Of a stretch of 10,047 nucleotides of DNA, positions 6,173 to 10,047 are shown in pieces. Position numbers and translations under genes: made by a program. The notes under the pieces are model-generated. The model had not been told where the DNA came from. It ran no database searches and saw only the letters and a program-made list of their open reading frames with translations. The stretch comes from Thermoplasmatales archaeon (lineage in GTDB: Archaea > Thermoplasmatota > Thermoplasmata > Thermoplasmatales > GCA-001856825). The stretch lies in contig JACWAC010000039.1 in the NCBI GenBank assembly GCA_014874235.1, positions 1-10,047 of the forward strand, read 5' to 3'. Position 1 is the stretch's first letter. Every line of letters starts with the position of its first letter.

Positions 6173-6964
6173 CTAAAAAAAATCGATTTCCGATGAAAAA
6201 ACAGAACCATCGGAGCTTGCAAAAACGATTGCGACTGAGTCAGCAGGTATTGATGCAGGGCTGGTTCCCAAGTAGTAAAAACTCGCCGTATTTCCTGAGA
6301 CGCTGTAAAGGTCCATCGTTGTGTTAAGGTTGGTTCCGTAGAGTGAGGTCAGGTTCAGATGCACGACAGTTCCATTAGGATCGTAAGTACGAACCTGAAC
6401 CACTATGGTGTATGATTCGTCGGCTTTGACCGGAGAGGGAGTGACGTAAAAGGCGATAATCGACACCTGATTCGACAGGCTGTTCCTGGATTGCCACAGT
6501 ATCTGGTTAGATGGTTTGTAAATCAGTATCGAGTTTACCGTTGAGTTGTTGGAAACGGGCGACCCAGTTGAAGAACTATTCCAGGTTATGGTATCACCCG
6601 GTTCAAGATAATTGGTTGAATTCCTGTAAGGACTGCTTATCAGCAATGAGGACAAGAGGGTGGAATATTCCTTATCATTTATAAGTATCACAAGCTCCGA
6701 TTCGCTCCTCAGGAGAATGCTCCCCGCCTTGTCTGTAAGATTCTCGTAGAGGATGTGAGAATTTGGATTGTAAGTTATTTCGGAATAGATTGTAACCTGT
6801 TCCGATGGTGTTGCGAGGGGAAACTGTTGCACGTACACAAAAACAGCAGCAAAGAGTACTATCGTTATGCCAAGTATCAGTATCGTTCCGACAACTTCCG
6901 AAACTGCCTCCTCTTCTCTTACCTTTCTCAATTGATTATAAATAGGTTCCAACTTTAAGTACAT
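6173..6964 (-). CDS. Archaeal type IV pilin-like surface protein (Pilin_N domain)
   Basis: A 263-residue secreted subunit. The N-terminus has a basic/acidic leader (KVREEE, residues 14-19) followed by AVSEVVGTILILGITIVLFAAVFVYV (20-45), the characteristic archaeal Pilin_N start and hydrophobic assembly helix. Prepilin peptidase processing is expected just before or near this stretch; the exact bond is not certain. The rest is a beta-rich extracellular part with at least eight N-glycosylation sequons (Asn75, 115, 129, 139, 140, 197, 204, 214). The last 90 residues look like an immunoglobulin-fold domain ending at the stop. The Asn/Ser/Thr-rich composition suits a surface protein. The gene ends in a TTTTTTTTAG run, so the T-tract at the stop may itself promote termination. 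There is only a weak GGAG 11 bases before the ATG. No pilus motor gene is in the window, so an adhesive or minor pilin is as likely as a main filament subunit. Confidence 0.85.
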   Translation of the reverse strand: MYLKLEPIYNQLRKVREEEAVSEVVGTILILGITIVLFAAVFVYVQQFPLATPSEQVTIYSEITYNPNSHILYENLTDKAGSILLRSESELVILINDKEYSTLLSSLLISSPYRNSTNYLEPGDTITWNSSSTGSPVSNNSTVNSILIYKPSNQILWQSRNSLSNQVSIIAFYVTPSPVKADESYTIVVQVRTYDPNGTVVHLNLTSLYGTNLNTTMDLYSVSGNTASFYYLGTSPASIPADSVAIVFASSDGSVFSSEIDFF

Positions 6965-7058
6965 TTATGGAAGGACTCCAGTCATCTACGGACATTCCAC
7001 TTCTATAGGGTGCATAAAATGAATACGCAAATAAAAGAAATTTATGGAAATTGTCTGA

Positions 7059-7352
7059 TCATCCCTTCCAAAGACCTATAGCAAGTCCAATCAGGAACAG
7101 CACCACAGTCAGAGATACTGCAATTGCGCCCAGTTGAACATCCTTTACGTAGGCAGTCGCGAGGGACAAGAACTTTGTCACTTCGTAGGAAAACGATATC
7201 TTCGGAACAAAAGTCAGACCGACGTAGCCGGCTATAACGAAACCAACTATTGCCAGCACGAATGTAGTGAGTCCCTTCTTTATTGCGAGACCGAAGAGTA
7301 ATCCTGCCACGAATGTCAGGATGAAATCTATTATGCTCGTATACGCAATCAT
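7059..7352 (-). CDS. Small integral membrane protein, function unknown
   Basis: A 97-residue hydrophobic protein with three likely membrane helices, near residues 5-23, 29-51 and 72-95, and a short polar segment with FSYEVTKF between the second and third. I see no recognisable catalytic motif. The arrangement DFILTFVAGLLFGLAIKKGLT faintly recalls the start of CvpA-like proteins, but not enough to name it. The start at the ATG of 7352 is set by a near-perfect Shine-Dalgarno, AGGAGGTGAT, with 8-base spacing; a GTG one codon earlier is possible. This strong ribosome site contrasts with the leaderless promoters of several neighbours and suggests either high expression or translation from a leadered mRNA. 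The pilin gene follows 94 bases downstream on the same strand, so the two may be cotranscribed. Confidence 0.8.
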   Translation of the reverse strand: MIAYTSIIDFILTFVAGLLFGLAIKKGLTTFVLAIVGFVIAGYVGLTFVPKISFSYEVTKFLSLATAYVKDVQLGAIAVSLTVVLFLIGLAIGLWKG

Positions 7353-7360
7353 CACTTATC

Positions 7361-7370
7361 ATCACCTCCT
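7361..7370 (-). promoter_or_regulatory. Near-perfect Shine-Dalgarno sequence of the 97-aa membrane protein gene
   Basis: AGGAGGTGAT on the minus strand, 8 bases before the ATG at 7352. It is the strongest ribosome-binding site in the window apart from the one inside the mutase large-subunit gene. It decides the start codon and requires that this mRNA has a 5' leader. Confidence 0.85.
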
Positions 7371-7480
7371 TCTTTTAGTACCATTTCTAAAGACACTTCC
7401 AAAACTCATACTTTAACTATTTGGTACATTTTTTGAAGTAATAAGATTAACCAAGAGGTGTAACTAAAGTTAATTTATTA

Positions 7481-7504
7481 AAGATTGTAAAATTAATCAA
7501 TCTT
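7481..7504. repeat. 7-bp inverted repeat in the gap downstream of the 313-aa gene
   Basis: AAGATTG at 7481-7487 and CAATCTT at 7498-7504 are exact inverted copies around a 10-base AT-only loop. It lies about 45 bases after the stop of the 313-aa gene, in an AT-rich stretch, and could be a weak terminator for it. The stem has only two GC pairs and no clean T-run follows, so the call is tentative. The remainder of 7371-7549 holds no convincing gene. Confidence 0.25.
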
Positions 7505-7549
7505 ATGGTGCCAAGGCAGTGTAACAATATCCAATAACGGAATCTGTCG

Positions 7550-8491
7550 CTAACCAGTCTTCCAAGAAACCACAATTGCTTCCCCTTTCATGGCATTATC
7601 AAACTCGACGTCAGTATAGGTCCCTCCTTCTTCAAGTATCCCTCTTCTAATGAACTCTGGACCGGTCTCCTTGATTCCGTCAAGCAGTCTCTTCCTGATG
7701 TGAACCTCTTTGCTATGATTCGAGGAGAAGTTTATTCTGAAAGAGTCCGTATTTAATGGCAGTGCAAACTTGATAAATTCATCACGTATTTCGAACTCTC
7801 CCTCCAGGAATATGAAGTTCCTCTCGCCGGACTTAATGGGTCTATTGAAGTCCATCAAGATGCCAACTTGACCCGGATACGAGTATATGGTTCTTATCCG
7901 GTGGTGAGGTATCTCTCCGATCTGGTCAAAGATACGGAGTTTGAGTTCGGAAGTCGAATCTGTCGTTCCAGATGGCAGGGCTACTGGAATGTTTGTCAAC
8001 AATTTATCGCTCTTGTTTTCAAGATGAATGAACAGAGTTAGCGACACCTTCCCATATGATATCCTGTAAGTTAGCGAAGCGTCACTGATCTTTGTCTCGT
8101 TGATGATATCCGATCTGTCCTTCTTTGTATATGTGGTCTCATTCTTTCTGACTTTCTTTTCTAGGAGGTTTGATTTGATCGCCCTTTCTATATTTCTGGA
8201 AACTGTTGTATTATTGGTCGTCGAACCATAAACAGATTCGAATAATAGTTTGATCTCTCGGAATCGATAGTTGCGTTCCGACATTCGTGTCTCAATCATT
8301 TGTGCAAATGTATCCGAAATATCGGTCCTAGGAGTCCTTCTTCCGATCCTAAAGTAATGAACAACTCCATTGGTGTGTCTGAATCGCTCGTAAAAGTATG
8401 ATTTTCCATTTGATCCCTTTGAAGAATAACTCTTGACAGTTGCATTTGCTCCGCAAACTTTACAGACCGAACTAATGGACTTCCGCGGCAT
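7550..8491 (-). CDS. Zinc-site, winged-helix-like protein of unknown function (paralogue 1)
   Basis: A 313-residue soluble protein I cannot assign to a named family. Residues 10-45 form a probable zinc site: C10-x2-C13, then after 25 residues H39-x5-H45 within FRHTNGVVHYF. Residues about 59-122 look like a winged helix: helices around TFAQMIETRM, FREIKLLFESVYG and VSRNIERAIKSNLLEKK, then a short KNETTYT hairpin. Residues about 135-313 alternate short beta strands and contain a stretch of the form hydrophobic-x-RPIKSGERNFIF (217-228) that aligns with KPLFPNETMTVRF in the next gene. Both genes share all three parts in order, so they are paralogues, though diverged. ATG at 8491 has no Shine-Dalgarno but a weak TATA-like AATATTGA about 24 bases upstream. 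The gap to the upstream paralogue is 58 bases, so readthrough cotranscription is also possible. A DNA-binding regulator with a sensing domain is the simplest inference. Confidence 0.8.
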   Translation of the reverse strand: MPRKSISSVCKVCGANATVKSYSSKGSNGKSYFYERFRHTNGVVHYFRIGRRTPRTDISDTFAQMIETRMSERNYRFREIKLLFESVYGSTTNNTTVSRNIERAIKSNLLEKKVRKNETTYTKKDRSDIINETKISDASLTYRISYGKVSLTLFIHLENKSDKLLTNIPVALPSGTTDSTSELKLRIFDQIGEIPHHRIRTIYSYPGQVGILMDFNRPIKSGERNFIFLEGEFEIRDEFIKFALPLNTDSFRINFSSNHSKEVHIRKRLLDGIKETGPEFIRRGILEEGGTYTDVEFDNAMKGEAIVVSWKTG

Positions 8492-8511
8492 CTAATGACA
8501 GAAGGTGAGAA

Positions 8512-8520
8512 TCAATATTC
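8512..8520 (-). promoter_or_regulatory. Weak TATA-like box before the 313-aa gene
   Basis: GAATATTGA on the minus strand, centred about 24-25 bases before the ATG at 8491. It would give a leaderless mRNA separate from the upstream paralogue. The match to a TATA box is poor, so cotranscription with the upstream gene remains open. Confidence 0.25.
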
Positions 8521-8549
8521 AAGTTTTGCAATCCTTTCCTTGTGAGGAC

Positions 8550-9506
8550 TCAAGCGTGCTTCCACCTAAATTGAATTATTGAAAACGGTTTCAAATCTTT
8601 GAGCTTCAATACGTAGACGAATTTCCAACCTTTCCTCTTTTCAGCAGCGATGGAGTCCGAGAGGTCCCTCATTTGATTGAGAGTCGATATAGTCTGGGTT
8701 ACTAGAATCTTGAGGGGTATATTTCCCAGGAACTTGAATTCAAAACTTTTCAACTGGGTTGCTGTTGTGAAGAAGAATGTCTGTTTTGGTTCCTGCCAGT
8801 TGTATTCAAATCTAACAGTCATTGTTTCGTTGGGAAACAGAGGTTTCGCTAGTTTTAGGAGGAGTCTTTTTTCCCGAGGATTATCTTCAATCATGACAGT
8901 CTTTAATTCTTCTTGATTTATCACATTAAACGCCTTGAACTCTAAGTCTTCGAATCGGTTGTCTGAGTCCCCGAAAATCCTATAGGGCAGATAGTACAAG
9001 GGCCACGATTTGTCGTTTCTTATCGTGCCAATAGAAACATGTCCTTTGAACATTAAGTCACTGTCTAAATCGCTAAGGATTATCTTCTTTGAGTCATCTA
9101 CAAAACTCAATCTCTCCTTGTACACTGCATTTAGAAAGAATACGTTTCTTCCTCTCTTGACGGACTCCAACATTCCAGAGTCCGCAAGCTGATATAGATT
9201 GTCTCTAATTGAATCAGTAATCAATGAAGGATATCCTCTAACTAGAGCTTTTCTAACATCTTCCGTCCTGAAAAGTCCACTCTTAAAACTCTCCGAATTG
9301 ATTGTGTTGATTAGTAATTTCTTGAGCTCTCCCTTCTTGAAGGATCGGGTTTTAGCACTGGTCACATTTGAATAATGAACGGTGCCGTTGTGATGATAAA
9401 TTAAATAATTGTACCTGGTCTTGTATTTGTTGAGCACCCATTTCCTTGTAACGACAGCGGAATTTTTGCATATCGGACAAATCCCCTGTTCCTTTACAAA
9501 TGCCAT
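8550..9506 (-). CDS. Zinc-site, winged-helix-like protein of unknown function (paralogue 2)
   Basis: A 318-residue soluble protein with the same plan as the downstream 313-aa protein. Zinc site: C10-x2-C13, then 24 residues, then H38-x5-H44 in YHHNGTVHYS, with the NG and VHY positions shared with the paralogue. Residues about 60-128 resemble a winged helix: ELKKLLINTI, FRTEDVRKALVRGYP, SIRDNLYQLADSGMLESV as the likely helices and KRGRNVFFLN as the wing. Residues about 130-318 are beta-rich and include PLYYLPYRIFGD, KPLFPNETMTVRFEYNW and a strand-rich KSFEFKFLGNIPLKILVTQ. No transmembrane helix or signal peptide is seen. The ATG at 9506 is preceded by a TATA box about 25 bases upstream and no Shine-Dalgarno, so a leaderless mRNA is likely. 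An 11-bp element abutting the TATA box also occurs at the promoter of the next small gene. Function unknown. Confidence 0.8.
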   Translation of the reverse strand: MAFVKEQGICPICKNSAVVTRKWVLNKYKTRYNYLIYHHNGTVHYSNVTSAKTRSFKKGELKKLLINTINSESFKSGLFRTEDVRKALVRGYPSLITDSIRDNLYQLADSGMLESVKRGRNVFFLNAVYKERLSFVDDSKKIILSDLDSDLMFKGHVSIGTIRNDKSWPLYYLPYRIFGDSDNRFEDLEFKAFNVINQEELKTVMIEDNPREKRLLLKLAKPLFPNETMTVRFEYNWQEPKQTFFFTTATQLKSFEFKFLGNIPLKILVTQTISTLNQMRDLSDSIAAEKRKGWKFVYVLKLKDLKPFSIIQFRWKHA

Positions 9507-9527
9507 TTGCCTTCAGTGAGATGGAGT

Positions 9528-9535
9528 TATTAAAA
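9528..9535 (-). promoter_or_regulatory. TATA box of the 318-aa gene
   Basis: TTTTAATA on the minus strand, centred about 25 bases before the ATG at 9506. The 11-bp AGTTAGAAAAG element (9535-9545 on the plus strand) abuts it where the BRE and upstream contacts would be, so a protein bound there would compete with or help TFB. Confidence 0.5.
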
Positions 9536-9545
9536 GTTAGAAAAG
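9535..9545 (+). repeat. AGTTAGAAAAG direct repeat, copy 1
   Basis: Eleven bases identical to those at 9716-9726, 181 bp away. This copy touches the TATA box of the 318-aa gene. Possible shared regulator site. Confidence 0.4.
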
Positions 9546-9562
9546 TAAAAAATTAAAATTAA

Positions 9563-9664
9563 TTATCCTCCGCCTTCTGCAATTCCGCCCATGGGAAGTG
9601 CTCTAACGACTAAGAAATACACGCTTATTGCCACTCCAAGTATCACCGCAAATATTTCAATCAT
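9563..9664 (-). CDS. 33-residue single-helix membrane peptide
   Basis: Short gene: ATG at 9664, TAA at 9563-9565. It encodes a peptide starting MIEIFAVILGVAISVYFLVV, one membrane helix (about residues 3-21), followed by RALPMGG and a glycine-rich tail ending EGGG. Support comes from three signals in the correct order and spacing: a TATA box (TATAAAAAT, 9698-9706), a Shine-Dalgarno-like GAGGGA (9671-9676) 6 bases before the ATG, and a sharply hydrophobic first half with a single basic residue right after it. That Arg would place the glycine tail in the cytoplasm by the positive-inside rule. I recognise no family. It stands about 56 bases upstream of the zinc/winged-helix gene on the same strand, which has its own TATA box. 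A perfect inverted repeat lies just above its promoter. Confidence 0.6.
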   Translation of the reverse strand: MIEIFAVILGVAISVYFLVVRALPMGGIAEGGG

Positions 9665-9670
9665 TTTGCG

Positions 9671-9676
9671 TCCCTC
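9671..9676 (-). promoter_or_regulatory. Shine-Dalgarno-like site of the 33-aa peptide gene
   Basis: GAGGGA on the minus strand, 6 bases before the ATG at 9664. It lies inside the short leader of about 13 bases expected from the TATA box at 9698-9706, so promoter and ribosome site agree. Confidence 0.5.
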
Positions 9677-9697
9677 ATGAAGTTATGAATAGCCATT

Positions 9698-9706
9698 ATT
9701 TTTATA
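9698..9706 (-). promoter_or_regulatory. TATA box of the 33-aa peptide gene
   Basis: TATAAAAAT on the minus strand, the best TATA match in the window. A start about 25 bases downstream would fall near 9677, leaving a leader long enough to hold the GAGGGA ribosome site. Confidence 0.55.
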
Positions 9707-9715
9707 CTAACCTGT

Positions 9716-9736
9716 AGTTAGAAAAGATTTCTAACT
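9716..9736. promoter_or_regulatory. Perfect 9-bp-arm inverted repeat upstream of the 33-aa gene promoter (operator candidate)
   Basis: AGTTAGAAA at 9716-9724 and TTTCTAACT at 9728-9736 are exact inverted copies around a 3-base AGA centre. A third half-site, CTAAC, stands at 9707-9711 next to the TATA box. The left arm extended by AG is the 11-mer repeated at 9535-9545. Size and symmetry fit a dimeric winged-helix regulator. It lies about 10 bp upstream of the TATA box, which suits activation or repression from the BRE side. Confidence 0.45.
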
Positions 9737-9745
9737 TTCTGGTAG

Positions 9746-9755
9746 TATTAAATAT
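9746..9755 (+). promoter_or_regulatory. Possible TATA box for a small RNA
   Basis: TATTAAATAT on the plus strand. Transcription starting about 25 bases on would begin near 9775 and run through two hairpins to the U-run at 9891-9896. Pattern only. Confidence 0.25.
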
Positions 9756-9771
9756 GCATTCGAGGATGAAG

Positions 9772-9788
9772 AATTGCAAGATGCAATT
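9772..9788. repeat. 7-bp-arm inverted repeat
   Basis: AATTGCA at 9772-9778 and TGCAATT at 9782-9788 are exact inverted copies around AGA, the same 3-base centre as in the inverted repeat at 9716-9736. It may be a second operator-like site or part of the structure of the proposed RNA. Confidence 0.3.
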
Positions 9789-9897
9789 TATGTCACGCAT
9801 CAATCATGTGTGCAGGGCGAGATGTGCTGCGCACTCATCACTCAATGGGAGGGGCCAAAAAAGAGGAGGCTCTAAAAAAGCCTTCTCTCATTTTTTG
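9775..9897 (+). ncRNA. Candidate structured small RNA (about 120 nt)
   Basis: No convincing protein gene lies between 9665 and the right edge. The strand shown carries a TATA-like box at 9746-9755, then a stem of GATGC (9780-9784) with GCATC (9797-9801), an 8-bp stem of GTGTGCAG (9808-9815) with CTGCGCAC (9827-9834, one G-U pair), and a terminator-like hairpin with six T at 9891-9896. The order promoter, stems, terminator fits a short transcript. I recognise no C/D box, H/ACA, SRP, RNase P or tRNA feature. The 5' end is a guess from the TATA position. Confidence 0.3.
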
Positions 9898-9900
9898 GTC
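9853..9900. terminator. Strong hairpin, terminator-like in both directions
   Basis: An inner 10-bp stem pairs AGAGGAGGCT (9862-9871) with AGCCTTCTCT (9879-9888), with one G-U pair and a 7-base loop. It is followed on the plus strand by TTTTTT at 9891-9896. An alternative longer fold pairs GGCCAAAAAA (9853-9862) with TTTTTTGGTC (9891-9900) outside it. On the minus strand the A-run becomes a T-run after the stem, so it could stop transcription arriving from either side. Confidence 0.5.
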
Positions 9901-10047
9901 AAGGAAGAGAAGAACCCAACTTTCCTAGTTAACGGCCATTTAACTGAGTCGTCAGAAAGTCATGGTGCGGCGTTGAAGCAGATGCATATTCTGATTTTAA
10001 AGACGTTGCGGACCCAGTTTCAGTTATTTAAATATGTGGGACGTGGA
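9901..10047. other. Intergenic end of window with minor inverted repeats
   Basis: I see no supported gene here. AGTTAA (9927-9932) and TTAACT (9940-9945) form a 6-bp stem with a 7-base loop. TATTTAAATA at 10025-10034 is a palindromic TATA-like stretch that could serve a gene on either strand beyond or before the edge. Confidence 0.4.

Noticed and set aside
7042..7365. Minus-strand frame of 107 codons overlapping the 97-aa membrane protein
   Set aside because: It starts inside the Shine-Dalgarno region, has an unstructured mixed composition, and is out of frame with the hydrophobic protein that the ribosome site serves.
7365..7412. Minus-strand 15-codon frame that ends inside the Shine-Dalgarno of the 97-aa gene, like a leader peptide
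   Set aside because: Too short to test, no ribosome site of its own, and no run of regulatory codons. The overlap with the ribosome site may be accidental.
8539..8554. Imperfect palindrome CTTG..CAAG around the stop of the 318-aa gene
   Set aside because: Only four to five paired bases at each arm and no T-run after it; too weak to call a terminator or operator.
9754..10047. Plus-strand frame open from an ATG to the right edge, about 98 codons without a stop
   Set aside because: The product would be unusually rich in His, Cys and Gln, resembles no family I know, uses more CGN arginine codons than the real genes, and is interrupted in meaning by the terminator-like hairpin and several inverted repeats. 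A frame this long can stay open by chance. Sequence beyond the edge or conservation in relatives could revive it.
9700..10047. tRNA, CRISPR repeats or an attachment site in the gene-free end
   Set aside because: No cloverleaf with T-arm consensus, no evenly spaced repeats and no integrase or tRNA-end duplication were seen.

Overview
The window reads as archaeal chromosome, most likely from a Thermoplasmata-type euryarchaeon of moderate GC. The evidence is a UPF0147 protein, an archaeal winged-helix regulator of the HTH_45 type, a class III-like archaeal pilin with the AVSEVVGT N-terminus, AT-rich TATA boxes about 25 bases before several start codons (leaderless transcription), and arginine written mostly as AGA/AGG. 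The lineage is an inference; no rRNA or other phylogenetic marker is present.

Left part (1-4476), central carbon metabolism. An aconitase A gene on the minus strand runs off the left edge. It is divergent from a two-gene plus-strand operon for the large (catalytic) and small (B12-binding) subunits of an adenosylcobalamin acyl-CoA mutase. Sequence similarity would label this pair methylmalonyl-CoA mutase. However, the substrate-pocket residues are Phe75 and Gln193 instead of the Tyr/Arg of true methylmalonyl-CoA mutases, which points to isobutyryl-CoA mutase.

Middle (4470-7352), all minus strand. A stand-alone Lrp/AsnC-type ligand-binding (RAM) domain is followed closely by UPF0147, whose stop overlaps that of the mutase small subunit. 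Next, a six-helix membrane protein is translationally coupled to a small HTH_45 winged-helix protein, under a promoter with a 10-bp direct repeat spaced 20 bp. Then come a glycosylation-rich type IV pilin-like protein and a 97-residue membrane protein with a near-perfect Shine-Dalgarno sequence.

Right part (7550-10047), the least understood. Two minus-strand paralogues (313 and 318 aa) share a CxxC...H-x5-H zinc site, a winged-helix-like middle and a beta-rich C-terminal domain that I cannot assign. Upstream of them lies a 33-residue single-helix membrane peptide gene. It shares an 11-bp promoter-proximal element with the nearer paralogue and sits below a perfect 9-bp-arm inverted repeat. The last 380 bases hold no convincing protein gene. 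They do hold a TATA-like box, two hairpins and a terminator-like stem with a U-run, consistent with a small RNA. The unassigned paralogue pair, the membrane peptide and their shared element are the best candidate for an undescribed regulatory module here.
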